Assembly: GCF_026745355.1 (NCBI RefSeq)
Contig: NC_079202.1
Location: 58,720,622 to 58,784,621 of the forward strand
Direction: 5' to 3'
Length of the DNA stretch: 64,000 nucleotides
Origin: Beta vulgaris subsp. vulgaris
Taxonomy: Eukaryota; Streptophyta; Magnoliopsida; Caryophyllales; Amaranthaceae
Shown: positions 32,411 to 45,184 of the stretch, one piece after another
Numbering within the stretch: the stretch's first letter is position 1
Layout of the letters: each line of letters opens with the position of its first letter
Position numbers and translations under genes: made by a program
Notes under the pieces: generated by a model
The model's database searches: none
Told to the model about the DNA's origin: nothing
The model's input: only the letters and a program-made list of their open reading frames with translations

Positions 32411-35089
32411 TTTGGTGATCAAATTTTAATTAAATAAAATGAAAGATATTTAAAAAGGGAAGAATTTCTTAAGACTTTCTTTGTCTGATTAGTGTAAATT
32501 AATTTTATATTTTAAGCAATGTTATGTCATCCCTTTTTTTTCTTGTTTTTTTTTTTTTTTTTTTTTTAAGTTTTATCTTTTTATACTTCCTTCTTTAACT
32601 CCAACTTTTGAGATGTTTGATTGCTGCTGTTTTTACTGTTTTCAGACTTTCAGACTTCAGTGGACTGCTTTTTACTAGTGGGTGTGAACTGTGAAAGAGA
32701 AACATTTTCTCTCTCCTTTTGTTTTTTTTTTTTTACTTCAATTGGGGATTTTTTTTTAAAATCAAAATATAGAAAGAGAATCTTTTTTATTTTTTTTATT
32801 TTCCTACCTCATTTTATGTAAAATTTGACCTTTTGGATTGTGTCTAGGTTAATAGGGTAATGCATTTTGCTTTGGTTTCAATTTTTATATATTTTCAACA
32901 AAAAAAATTATACAGTTTAAAAAGTTTTGAAAAAATTCAAAAACGTTGAGTAAATATAAGATGAATGCAAGAAAAACAAGTTGCAAAGAATAAGCCGTTA
33001 AGAAAAGAGTAGATGTATCATTTTGACTTACTATTACGTTTAACCATGTTTAGTTAAGAACATATAAAAAGTAAATGTTCATTATTTTTTATTGTTATTG
33101 GGTTATGAACTATATATAGTTTCATAATATATTTTGTTTTATAAAAAAATCAACTAATAAGTAATTAAAGATTTTTATTATCAAAGTTGTACTTTGGTAA
33201 GTGTGTTCAAATTTCAATCAATGTGATACTCCACATCTGTTGAGAAACACGGGAAGTAAAAGGAAGTAAGAAAAAATGTTACATCAAGTTTAAGTCCTTA
33301 ACTACGTGTCGATTTCAATTTCGTATAATGTAGAAGAAGTTATTTTTCTCAAGGACTCAAGAAATTAAAAAAGAAGATTATTGGACACACGAAAATAGAT
33401 TTAGATATTAATGTGTATAATTATACATAAAGGTTCAACTTTTTTTCCCTAATGAAACTATAATATAATTGAAAACAAAAAACATGGCCATAATTTTGAT
33501 GTTCATTGTTATGAACCACCATTTATTTATGCAACATAAAATTGATCGAAGATGTAATGTTGGCTTAATAATTACAATCCAATTATGTGAAAACTCCTAT
33601 CAAATAAAATAAAATCTTGTGGAAAGTATATATAATTATCTCTAGAAAGTTTCATTTCTTATATTTTGTCAATCAAATAATTTCACTTTTCTTTTATTAC
33701 TTCTTAGGAAAATCTACTTTCAATGTTATATAATGTCAACAAAACTAGCGTTCAGTGAGATTTTAGTGGTGTTGTATGAGTTATGACCGCTCAAAAGTGT
33801 CAAAAGAGTTTATTTTCGAACCCTTTATAACAGGTGAGCGTTTTGAGATATTGATGCTTCTATTGTAACAAATCAACTTAGAACTCTAATTTTACCTCAT
33901 AAATGAAACAAAAGTTGGAGAAACAAAGACTAGAGAAAGTATGACTAAAATGAAGATCCTTTAAAATTTCATATATACACTCATAAATGGTTGAAAATTA
34001 TCAATTGATCAAGTCAAGGATGGTTCCAAACATCATTTCAAAGATCCAAATCATAATAATATTGAAAGGGGTTATGATCTTACCATGTTTCTTAATTGAA
34101 TCATGAAAGGGAATCGCATATGGTGAGTGTCGTTAAATAGAGAAGAAAATGCGAATGTGAACCAGAAGTTATAAGATTGTAGTAAATATATAATAGGATT
34201 ATCTATTCATCCATGCAAAAGGTAACCCTCAAAAAAAGTGCAACAATGAAAGTCACACCTTTATATATATTCTAGCACGTTCAATTTTGTAGAAAAAACG
34301 TTGGCAATGAATTATGTTAAATTTTATGGAAGTGTACAATAGTGAAGATAAAAAGAGATCAATAAACAATTTCAATGATGTAAAACTTCCGTTTTAAGTT
34401 CGTAAAAAGGGGAGATATCATGAGTAGCTCAAATATCAATAAATTTTCTGAATTTCCAAAAAAAGCAAAGCAATCACAACAAACTATGGGTGGCATATAT
34501 GGTAGGATACGTCTTACACATGCTAACTAAACATCAATGAACTTTCTATTAATACTCGCCAAAATAATTTGTCCATTTCAATTCATCAACTTCTTTGTCA
34601 ATGTGACTCATTTGCTCAAAGCTGTTCACCACTTGCTAAACTTACAAATTAAAAAAAGAACATATTCTGCACTTTAATCTTTCACTTAAAAAGGTTTATA
34701 ACACAGACATATCTCCACTTACATGATAATATACAAATCAGTGGTACCTAATAAAAGCAAGGAAGTTATACAGTTCAAGATTATCAAGGGTGAACTTCTG
34801 CATTAAAATCTCAGAAACACATAAATTCACCAGAAAGTATGAAATTAAACGGAGCGTTGTTGATTCATGAATTGTCGGTCTGATGGATCCATCTTCTTCT
34901 AGCAAAAGTTGTTGAATTCACACAAAGAAAAAGCATAGCATATTCAAACCAATAATACATTGCGCTGGAAGAATTTGTCGGCGTTCCCCGACGATGAATT
35001 GGCAAAAGTTTCTGATTGATTGCACTCAACTGGCTCTCTGTAGCACTGTAATGACTGTAAGGTTCTTGCTTTGGTGTGTGTCCAAAATT
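32411..35089. other. Spacer, then 3' flank of the TMEM234-like gene
   Basis: T-rich and AT-rich sequence with no gene recognised; a weak A/B-box-like pair (33746-33825) may be a SINE remnant. The last 250 bp is probably the 3' UTR of the minus-strand gene ending at 35090. Confidence 0.35.
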
Positions 35090-38000
35090 CTAATCGGTAT
35101 TCTCCTTCTTCTCTAGGCTTGATTTAGTGAGAATGAATACACCCACAACAATCAAAAAGGCACCAGTGAACCACTGTTGCCAGAATTGAGGATTAGAGAG
35201 TTCTAGTTAGCATGGCAATAACAAAAGCAATATTGGTAAAGCATATATATAGAAGAAAGCAAAAATGGACAAGAAATTAAAGCCTTGAAAATATTGCTCA
35301 GAAAATCACAAACCAATTGTGTTTATCTCGTTCTCAATTGTCTATCAATGCCAAAACGATCTTGGCCTAGTGATTAAGAACAAGGTTCGTTATATTAAGT
35401 CCCAGAATAAAGTTCCTCTACGCCATTGTGCAACGATAAATACTGATGTTTCTCGAACCAAAGTTTACAATAGCATTTACATTGGGTGACTAACTGTCCA
35501 GTAGTTTTCAAATACTTTACAAATATTATTTCTCGAATCCAAATTTACAATGTGATCTTGGCCTAGTGGGTGACCAGTGGGCCGAGCGAGCCATCTGCTC
35601 TCGTCTAATCCCTTCATACAGTAACTCTATATTTATCAGTCATGAGTCATCAACTAACATTAGATTTCATTAATTTTGTAATCTGCCCCAACTTCACCAA
35701 TATTCTGCTGCTTGTAAATGTTATAATTTACCAAGGTTAGCTTATCATCTAGCTGTCCTAACCTGTTTGCACCAAAGAAATGAGGAAAGGAGTGTGATTC
35801 TAACCATGCAACCCTATCCTCTGATATTAATGGGTTGCCCAACAAAACCCTGTAAGAGCCTTGTTCACTAAGGAGCAAAAGGGCCAAAACCCTTCAATTT
35901 CTAGCCCAACCCTAGTGCCATTGGACAGCCGTGTCCAATAACCACACTACTCATAAGTTCTCCATATAAATTACAAGGTATGCCTAGGTTTAGTGCTTCC
36001 ATGCAGGGGCGGATTTAGGATTTTAGATTGGGGGGGGGGGGGGGCACCAATAGTATGGATTAGTAACCAAATCATATAGGGGTACTTACTATGCCTGATA
36101 TATCGACTCGCTAGTCATTTTATCGCAAGAATGGATAATGAGAAATTTAGATTTGACATGAATAAATTTAATATTACTATTTGGTACACTAAACATTTTC
36201 AAAAAAATTATTCTTATACAAAGTTGTTCGGCATATTTGCAAAAAACATAGTCTACACACATGTTTAAAAATTTGGAAAAGATCTTAATATTCTCAACCA
36301 ATTCGGACTTGGTCCTTTTAAAATAAGCTATTCTTTTTCAGTGCTTAAGAACTAATTTAATATATCAAAAATATCTTTCAATATTAAGGAATGATAGAAG
36401 CAAAAAAAATAGCCAATAAATAAAAGAATAAATAGAGAATTGGAAGAATAGGACAAAAGAAAGAATTTAAGGAAAAAATGACAAAAATGCAGCTACGAAG
36501 ATTTGGTAGGAACTTTTTATTCAAGCAAAAGGTAAACACGGAGATTCGATCCCCCAACTCCTGATCTTTATTATATAAGGGAAGGGGGAGCAATGGTGTC
36601 CTCTTTTGAAATGCCAATTTTGCCCCCCTTCTCTTTCTAAATTACAAAATAGTGTTTGTATCTTTGACTTTGCTAAATTTAAGAGTTGCCTATATTTGGC
36701 AAACTGTATTCCTCCTTTTTTTCCCCTCAAAAAGATGTTACTATATCCAGTTCCCACAGCTAAGAAAAAAATATTTCGTGCCATATATCATACAGGTTGC
36801 GCGAATTCGATTATGGGCTTATAACTGCACAATACTACGATCTAATAAATTTTTTACAACTCACAAGAGAAGCTCCAAACAAAAGAGGGAAAAAACTAAA
36901 ATAAATTTAAAACGCTAATAACTTTTTAGGTCATGATTAAGATTAACAATATTCGCGCATTTCCAGAATATTATTATGTTCGCAATGACATTTTCTGAAA
37001 TTTTCAATGATATATATTTTTTTTTTTCTAAAATGTTCAAATTTTGACTCTTATGTCGAAGAAAATCGAGTTTCTGTTTCGAAAAAAAATTCAAGCACGC
37101 ATCGCGTGCAAAAAATTCTCGTCTATACTATGGGCAAAGAACCAATGAACCAAATAGTGGACTATGTATTACATATGCAAGGCTGCAAGCGTATCATTTT
37201 ATCTTAAAAAACTGTTTTCACGAAAAGCCCAAAACAGTTTTTTTTTTTTTTTTTTTTGGGGGGGGGGGGGAGGTGAGCAACCCAGGCCCCTTATTGTATC
37301 CGCCCCTGCTTCCATGCTTCTTCACTTCATAAAGAAGGTAAAAGCGCTCACAACTCTAAAATTTTCTACTATCTGCATAATATTTCATTGAATATTTTTT
37401 CTCATTGTTCAGCACAAGAGAACAGCTAAAATGGGGAAACACAATTATGCTTACATGATGGCAATGGGATTATTAGACCAAGCAAATATCATTAAGATAA
37501 TTTTCCTCTTCAGTTTTATGCAGCTGTCGCATTTAAACAGGTCAATTACCTTCCATTTAAGAAACAATTTCTTTAGCAAGTCAGAATAGTATAGCTGTAG
37601 ACAAACTAAGCATCAATACATCATGATTAAACCATGTAGCAAAAAAAGACCCAACATTGTTGTCCAACATATATCAATGAATGAAAGACTACATCGAATA
37701 AAGACAATTTTCAAGAACGAGACCTTTTCTTTTACCTTGGTTGATAACGTTTCTCCAAATAGAAAGAAACCAGCCAGACCAGAAGAGAGGAAGTTCATAG
37801 CAAAGTTTGTCACTGTAGCTTGTAAAGACGAAAGTGCTCTAAGGCTGTTGACATAGCATCCCCACATTGTCACATTGAACGCAATAACAAGGCTGTATTT
37901 GACAAGCTGGTGAAAAAAAAGTTGTCCACGTCAATTAAATGCTTCCAACTAAGGTTTCACGACATTTTAGTCCAGGAACAGGACAATGCAACTACACAAA

Positions 38001-40149
38001 TAAGGAAGGGCGTGATTTATGTAAATATTTATGTTGCACACATGCTCATTGCAGTGACATGCTTTCGCCAGACAATTACACATAGACTATGGCCAAAACC
38101 CCAGCACACATGACAAAGCAGTTTGCTGTGAAGTTTGCCACCAACAAATATGACACACAAGGCTATAGGGGGACTGTCCAGATTCATATCGAAGTCAACA
38201 TTGGAGAAAACCAGCAAAAGACCGAGTTCATCTTCAGGCCATTTAATATTTTCCATATTAATCACCTGTCTACATCACTGTTAATCTAAGCACCAAGAAG
38301 TACAGAACCCTCATTGCTGCATATAATCATAAATCAAGTCGCGAGCTCTACTGTAGCACTGAAAGAAGTTTCACATTGTACTTTCATTGCTATGAACCAC
38401 ATCAACATAAAAATGTTTAGTAAGGGAGCTCTTTACATATAACATAGAAGATTGGAAAAAAAAAAGCCTAACTGACTATCTAAGCTTACAAACTCCAGCA
38501 CAAAAAACAAAATTCTAAGAGAAAGTTGTTATCTACACAAGCTGAGCTGGAACCTAGAAATGAGTTTTAAGCACTAGGAAGGTTCTCCACTAAAAGCAAC
38601 TCAGAGGCTCACAGCAAATAACCATAAGGTTCAACAATCACTAGCAATCACGTTTGTCAAATTTAAGTGGACACAACCAATCAGTTTTAGAAAGTTTCAA
38701 TGATAAGTGACAGCTCTAAAAGCGAGTTGTACTCTTAGACAGCCATATATCCAAGAAAAAGACATACAAGGAAGCAGCATGGAATAGGGAATCCAGTAAA
38801 GAATCACTGTATACATCTAGACTTATTTTATTGAGACCGACCTGACTCAGGTTTGCTTCTACTTATTGCCTTCATAAGGCAAACCCAACCGGAACCCAGG
38901 GTCACAGATAGCTCCTAAAGATTCATACTTTTTTTTCAATTTCATTTTCCAATGGATAAGAGCGTGAACTTTTTAAGCATCTTCAAGAGGCTCCTTCGAC
39001 TATAAAAGCTCTCTTTTATTCATCCCATGTTGCTCACTTTCACATGATTCAAACTGTCCACACCCTACGAGTCAAGACTTGTAATGTAGAAGGCGCTTGG
39101 TTTTAGCAGCTAAATCTCTACGACATTCTTCCACAATAGAGATTCTCTTTCTGTCATCCTATGACAGCATTGCTTGAGGTCAAGATATGAATCTTGTGAT
39201 ATGTATCACAAACTTTGCCTACCGTTAAACATGTATTATGACCATCTAAGTTCACCTAAAACCCGGTGCATAACACCCAACCCATGGGTGACTTAGCAAC
39301 TATCCAGTACAGGTTTTCAAATTATAGCAACATCAAGAATTTAGTGACCTTGCACAATCTCAAGTGCATTTCCGGTGTAGTATATCACTAGTCCTCCACA
39401 CATAAGTGACAAGGGTAAGTAAAACAAATACTCCAAACTCATTACCACACCCTATTTCTACAAATTGCTCAAACGAATAATGAATTAGACTAAACTCTTA
39501 CACTTCTAACAACAAGTCTTTACCCTCAAATAGTGATTGAGCGACATAACACAGTATTAAGCCCTCATAAGCATATTCCACATTACGTCGCAAATCGCAC
39601 CAAAAACCCACACAAAACTAATTGAGTGCAATGTTGGATCATGTACAAACAGAAAAAAGCAGTAGCTCTTCAATGTCAAGCAAAGATAACAAAGGATCAA
39701 ATTCTGCATTGCTCCATCAGATCCTCAAAACCCCATTTTGGCCCAACTAATTCGAGCTTATTTTTAGAGTCAGCATTTGTATTTTAATTTCTAGTTTTCA
39801 TGAAGGATCAATTATCACACACCCAATTAACAACTTTCTCCAAATCTTCAGCAACTTATTTAATTCGTTCAGTCTTTCTCTAAATCTAATTGATCAAACT
39901 CCTTTGCTCCCAGAAATTAGATCACAATATAATCCACGGGTAAATAAATGCAATGAATTATAATATCAAATTTGGTAGCAATTATTGCGATAAATTGAAG
40001 TAAAAGGGGCAAAAAAAATTAAAGGTGGGAATAATGGAAATATGTACCTGAGAAGAGAAATACTTAGCAGAAATAGCAGCTAAGGCTGCGGTAAAGCCCG
40101 CAGCAAGAGCCCACGCATAACCTTTGCTTTCTCTCTCTTTACTTCCCAT
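35090..40149 (-). CDS. TMEM234-like small membrane protein
   Basis: Three exons, 40048-40149, 37736-37906 and 35090-35173, all joining in phase 0, give 118 residues. The protein begins MGSKERESKGYAWALAAGFT and has about four hydrophobic segments: an alanine-rich helix, LVKYSLVIAFNVTMWGCYVN, NFLSSGLAGFFLFGETLS, and WFTGAFLIVVGVFILTKSSL with a charged tail KKENTD. Length, exon pattern and the MWGCYVNSL box match plant transmembrane protein 234 homologs of the drug/metabolite transporter-like superfamily, as I recall them; biochemical function is unknown. Intron 2 (2.6 kb) carries a 1.3 kb hAT element, and intron 1 is 2.1 kb. Upstream in-frame ATGs (40311) were rejected because they add a stretch unlike the family. 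Confidence 0.88.
35340..35610. repeat. SINE-like tRNA-related repeats in intron 2 of the TMEM234-like gene
   Basis: GATCTTGGCCTAGTGATTAAG (35360) and GATCTTGGCCTAGTGGGTGA (35554) both look like an RNA polymerase III A box. TTTCTCGAACCAAAGTTTAC (35449) and TTTCTCGAATCCAAATTTAC (35530) are a second duplicated motif with B-box character. The arrangement suggests two overlapping or rearranged SINE copies. Confidence 0.4.
36004..37308. mobile_element. Non-autonomous hAT transposon in intron 2 of the TMEM234-like gene
   Basis: Perfect terminal inverted repeats CAGGGGCGGAT (left) and ATCCGCCCCTG (right) enclose 1305 bp. The direct repeat CTTCCATG flanks both sides (35996-36003 and 37309-37316), the 8-bp duplication expected of hAT insertion. 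Long G tracts sit just inside each end (36033-36046, 37259-37270). No transposase frame. A Helitron-like segment (36565-37121) is nested inside. Confidence 0.92.
36565..37121 (+). mobile_element. Helitron-like insert inside the hAT element, copy 1
   Basis: Begins A|TCTTTATTATATAAGGGAAG. It ends with the hairpin GCACGC-ATC-GCGTGC, a short A-rich spacer and CTCG before T, close to the Helitron CTRR terminus. The second copy at about 54975-55414 shares both ends, including GCAATGGTGTCC and GAAGAAAATCGAGTTTCT, and has the canonical CTAG. 557 bp, non-coding. Confidence 0.75.
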
Positions 40150-40440
40150 CTCTCTCTCTGCTGCTGCTGGAGTTCTCGGACGCTGATGATCGCTGCGAAA
40201 ATGCAAATTCCGTTTATTGCTTGATTTGCTTTCTTCGTTCCCTTTTACGGACATTCGTCTGTTAGTAGTACAATTTTCGATTGCAATTTGCACACTTTTT
40301 AGTTTTTGCACTAGTATTTTAGACAGGACGTTGTTAGTATTGTTTTTCGAACTTCATATACATTATTTTACATTTTTGTTAAAATATATTAAGACAAATA
40401 CAATATTAAAAAGGTACAAATATAATAATATAGACACTAA
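40150..40440. promoter_or_regulatory. 5' flank of the TMEM234-like gene
   Basis: Short TC-rich leader next to the start codon (40131-40160 on plus reads CTCTCTCTTTACTTCCC). No clear TATA box identified on the minus strand. Confidence 0.35.
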
Positions 40441-40800
40441 AGTTGGTTGAGATGGTAATTGTATCGAGAGGTGATCATTTTGGCCCGGCCCGATCTGTTT
40501 TTAGGTCGGGTTTTGGGGCCCGGTCCGTTCGATTTTTTTGGCTTTGGGCATGCCAAAAACGACTTTTTAGTCTATTTTTTGGCCCGACCCGTTTTGGTCC
40601 GCAAAAGCCCGCTAATTTAGGCCCGAAATAGCAGGCTTTGGACACAAAAATTCGGCCTGGATTTTAGGACCAGCCCAACCAACGAGAATTTTTTTTTGGC
40701 CGCGGCCCGACCCATGATCACCTCTAATTGTATCATGCTATAATAACAAGAGGTGACAGGTTCAAATCTTGTTACAAGCTAATATTAGCTATGAGGTTTT
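40441..40800 (+). repeat. tRNA-derived SINE head split by a hAT MITE
   Basis: AGTTGGTTGAGATGGTAATT (A-box-like, 40441) is separated from GACAGGTTCAAATCTTGTTA (B-box, about 40756) by the 261-bp hAT element at 40466-40726. Without the insert and one copy of its 8-bp duplication, the two boxes lie about 50 bp apart, as in tRNA-derived SINEs. Confidence 0.6.
40466..40726. mobile_element. hAT MITE nested in the SINE
   Basis: Inverted ends (G/T)AGAGGTGATCAT with 8-bp direct repeats ATTGTATC at 40458-40465 and 40727-40734. The interior is full of GGCCCGGCCCG and GGCCCGACCC subterminal repeats. 261 bp, non-coding. Confidence 0.88.
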
Positions 40801-40849
40801 ACAAAATGCATGAAAAATTCATGATACACAGTAAGTTAGATAAGGGATT

Positions 40850-41046
40850 AAACAATAAATATAATATTATTCTAGATAAAATATATAATTAAATAAAACT
40901 CATAATATTATTGAGTTATTGACTACACGCTCAACTTTAATGCTACTTAAGTTAAACAACAAACATAATGTATTATTCTAGATAAAATATATAATTAAAT
41001 AAAACTCATAATATTATTGAGTTATTGATTACAAGCTCAACTTGAC
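40850..41046. repeat. Tandem duplication, period about 106 bp
   Basis: TTCTAGATAAAATATATAAT and AACTCATAATATTATTGAGT occur at 40870 and again at 40976, followed by GATTACAAGCTCAACTT against GACTACACGCTCAACTT. Non-coding. Confidence 0.9.
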
Positions 41047-41082
41047 TGCTAATTAAGATTTCATAAAAATCTAGCCACTACT

Positions 41083-41607
41083 TTTTTTTTTTTTGAAAAT
41101 AACATTAATTCATTGATTCAAAGTCATACGACATCTACAATAGAAGTAGAAACTAAACAAATACATATCAAAATGAAATAAATACAATTCTAATATGATA
41201 AAACCACGATCGTTGAGTAGATCTAGCACTTCTGAACACCCTCGTCTTTTACATCGCTGTCTGATGCAGCCTTTTGCAAGGGAGTCTGTCGATCTTTTGT
41301 AGTTTTGAAGTAGAACTGGACTTAATTCAATTGATTGTAAATGAAGTCTTGACATCTGTTGCAACTCCGCACATATTTTGATCAACAAATTAACATCTAG
41401 AATTATACAAAAAACCAAAAACAACGTCTCCAAACTCTCACATGGAGAGAGATAAAACCCAATATATGGGTAGATATAACCCAATATATGGGTAGAAAAA
41501 CTCTCCATTAGAGAGAGACTAAAATTTATTAGAAACATAAACATAAAAAACTAGTAACAAAAGGAGAAAGGGGGCTTACCACCACCCAAAAGGGTGGTGG
41601 TAGCCCT
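41083..41607 (-). mobile_element. Dispersed retroposon family, copy 2, with 15-bp target duplication
   Basis: AATCTAGCCACTACT lies directly on both sides (41068-41082 and 41608-41622). Read on minus, the 525-bp insert starts AGGGCTACCACCACCC and ends in an A-rich tail (T run at 41083-41094 on plus). A minus frame runs through most of it (IELSPVLLQNYKRSTDSLAK, then EVLDLLNDRGF) to a stop near the tail. I do not recognise the peptide. Long variable target duplication plus A tail indicates LINE-machinery mobilisation. Confidence 0.88.
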
Positions 41608-41852
41608 AATCTAGCCACTACTCTTTACACGTTAAATTAAGTTATTCTAAAAACATCCAGTACGTTCGAGATAACTTTAGTTCCTGCTAACTATTATTCT
41701 TTCTTTAAAAGACATTTAATCCTAATAAGCATAATAAAACAAGTTGCGTATGCATATAATTATATAAGTTTATGAACAAAAGTTGTGTAATTATGTTCAT
41801 GCATGTTTAATCAATCTCAAACACTATAACATTATTCATGCATATGTATATA

Positions 41853-42116
41853 CTCCATCTGTTTCATTTTAATTTTTACATTTTGATATTTTACACTATC
41901 TACAAATTTCACTTTGACCATAGTTTGTGATTTATACGCAGATGAAAATATAGTCATGTGGGATTTTGCATTGTTAGATTCATGACAACATGTATTTTAT
42001 TAATATGTACTTTTTATAATTTTTAGAAATACAAAACTAAAGATATATGTCCTCAAAATTTTGCATTGACATGCGTGAAAAGTGTAAGTGTGTAGATTAA
42101 AATGAAACGGAGGGAG
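41853..42116. mobile_element. Stowaway-like MITE
   Basis: 264 bp between TA: left CTCCATCTGTTTCATTTTAA, right TTAAAATGAAACGGAGGGAG. Confidence 0.85.
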
Positions 42117-42149
42117 TACTCCACGGGGTAACCAATGGAGAATTATCCA

Positions 42150-42355
42150 ATAACCGACCTTGCTTAGTGGAGGTGGTGTGAAACTCACCTTGTGAATTTG
42201 AAGTGACACGTTCGAATCCCACAACCTACTTGTGCTTGAGAGTAGGGATTCTCTTATATCCTCACCTATTTTCAAGCATTGACCTATTTAACCGGGCTGA
42301 TTGACCTGCGATAGGTGCCGGTCCAGTAGGGTTTTTGTTCTTACCAATGGGCGCC
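42150..42355 (+). mobile_element. tRNA-derived SINE
   Basis: A-box-like TTGCTTAGTGGAGGTGG (42161), B box ACACGTTCGAATCCCAC (42207), a GC-rich body (GATAGGTGCCGGTCCAGTAG) and a T-rich end GGGTTTTTG. No cloverleaf can be folded, and the A-B distance is longer than in a tRNA, so it is a SINE rather than a tRNA gene. Confidence 0.65.
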
Positions 42356-42880
42356 CAATGGAGGATAAAAAAATGGAGAATTTTCCAATTACTTATCAAG
42401 AACTTGAAGGTACTAGTTAGTGTTTCTTATACAAGAAAATTAAAATTCATTTAAAATAGCTATGAAGTACGATATCCTAAATTCCAATTTTGTACCTTAG
42501 GTCAGAAAAAATAGTATAAATCTAAAATTCACTAGAAGAAAGGGGGTTAAGGTTTGGGCCTGTTCATTAGTCAGGCCCAAAACATTCCACATTCTTTGCT
42601 CAAACAATTCGGGTGAATGGTTAACTTGCTCTCCACTCAACACCAGTAGGCAGCACTGCAGCAGAGGATAATTCAATTATCACACACAAAACAAACACAA
42701 AAAAACTCAAATATATTCCTAAATCCTTTCCCCATTTTAATCAACCAATCAAAACACACTAATTAGGAATAATTTAATTATCTGGATCTCTGACGTGTCA
42801 CATAAATCACCGTTATTCTAAGTTTCTAACCACGTCTGCCTTCTTCAAAACCCACACCCTTCCTCTTTCTCTCTCCTATA
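42356..42880. other. Spacer and upstream region of the histone H3 gene
   Basis: No element recognised in the first half. From 42780 there are motifs such as ATCTCTGACGTGTCA (ACGT core, 42784) upstream of the H3 TATA box. Confidence 0.35.
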
Positions 42881-43685
42881 AATACCCCCTAAATCCCATA
42901 TTCGCATGCAGTAAAATCCAATTTCGCTCTCTTCTCAAATCAGAAACCCTAATCTCCGATTTTCAGGTTTATTTCTCTCTCCTAATGAACTTCTTCTTAT
43001 CTTTAGCTTTCTTTATTTAATAACAATGGCGGTAATAATCTTTAGGTTTTAGTTTTTTCTTGAAGTTCGATTTTTCTTGCTAAATTCATTCGTGTTTTTT
43101 GAAGTTCGTTTGTTGGATTTGATTGAAATCTTCTTCTTGTTTTTAACTTTCTTTAGTTAATAACAGTAGTGTCATGCAGTCATGGTGATAGTAATCTCTA
43201 GGTTGTTGTAATTTTTTCAGTTTTATTTATGTTCGTCAAATTTTTGAATTTATCTCAGTCTTTTTGTTGACGTTTCTCTTTCTTTAGTTAATAACAATGG
43301 CGATAATAATCTTACGATTTTAGTTTTTCTTGCAGTTAGATGTATTTTCGCTAATTTCATTCGTATTTTCTGGAAGTTTTTTTTTTTGTTAAATTTCATT
43401 GAAATCTTCTTCGTCGTTTTAGCTTTATTTAGTTAATAACAATGGCGATAATAATCTTAACTCTTAAGGTCGTAGTACTGTTTTAGGTTTGATTTATTTT
43501 CGTCAAATTTGTTTGTGCTTTCTGGAATTTTGCGCAGTCTTTTGGTAGACGTTTCGCTTTGTTTAGTGACTAACAATGTTAATCTTTCGATTATATTTGC
43601 TTGCAGTTTAATTTATTGTCTCTTAACATTATTTGTGTTTAATTACTGGATTTTTCGCAGATTCTTTTTGTTGAATTTGATCGAA
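42881..43685 (+). promoter_or_regulatory. Core promoter, leader exon and repeat-rich leader intron of the histone H3 gene
   Basis: CCTATAAATACC (42884) is a good TATA box. A leader exon probably ends at about 42966 (TTTTCAG then GTTTAT) and the leader resumes after TTTTTCGCAG at about 43660. The intron holds repeated units of about 140 bp, each with TTAATAACAATGGCGATAAT or a variant (43017, 43156, 43286, 43431). Leader introns are known to support strong expression of plant H3.3 genes. Confidence 0.6.
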
Positions 43686-44432
<747 letters not shown>

Positions 44433-45184
44433 AGAGATGTGAAGATACAATGGAGGTTTGTGATAGAGGTCACTAGCTAGGTTTGGAATTGATACAATGG
44501 AGTACATATGATAATTTTGGATATTAGTTTTGGATACTCTCTACAAATTACTGTGTTGTTTTGGAATTTGGGTATACTTTTCTCGTAGGTGGATGTTAAT
44601 TTTGGATATTTTGTTAGGTTTGCTGGGTTTGTTTTGAACTCATAAACAATCTATGATTTAGTTTGTTGGTACTTGTTTAATTCAATACGTTTATTCTCAT
44701 GTTTGCAAGAAATATGCTGTTTGGGAATAGAAAATAATGCTTTATTTACTTTTCTGCAAAATGTTATCTGAAGTCAGGATTTCAGTTTCAAGATTTATAT
44801 TGGGGTTTTATAGAATTAACATTTATCAGCGTTTAGGGTCCTTTGGAATTCTTTACGAAATTCATATCCATGTGCAACATATTGTGTGCCAGACATATTA
44901 AGGCAATCGAATAAGAGAACCTGAAGATATAATGAAGGAAAAATTATAACAAAATAATTCCGACCTTCAGATAAAGGGCACAATGACATCACAAATAACA
45001 TTATATGGAAGGGTAAATAAGATCTTTTATACTATAAATTTATATATATGTAGTCCTTGTGTATCGGCTAAGTTTGAGTCAACATGACACCAATACTTAA
45101 AAGTCGATTTGATTCAACTTATTTTGTCTTATCTTATATGAACTTATCTTATAAGTTGAATCGAACATTTTATTTATCTTATGT
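44433..45184. other. 3' flank of histone H3 gene and spacer
   Basis: No histone stem-loop is expected in plants and none is seen. No other gene recognised before the LINE tail. Confidence 0.4.

Noticed and set aside
40150..40311. Upstream extension of the TMEM234-like protein
   Set aside because: The added residues are polar and unlike family N-termini; the ATG at 40149 gives the usual length.
42150..42230. tRNA gene
   Set aside because: A and B boxes are present but no cloverleaf or anticodon stem can be formed; it is a SINE.
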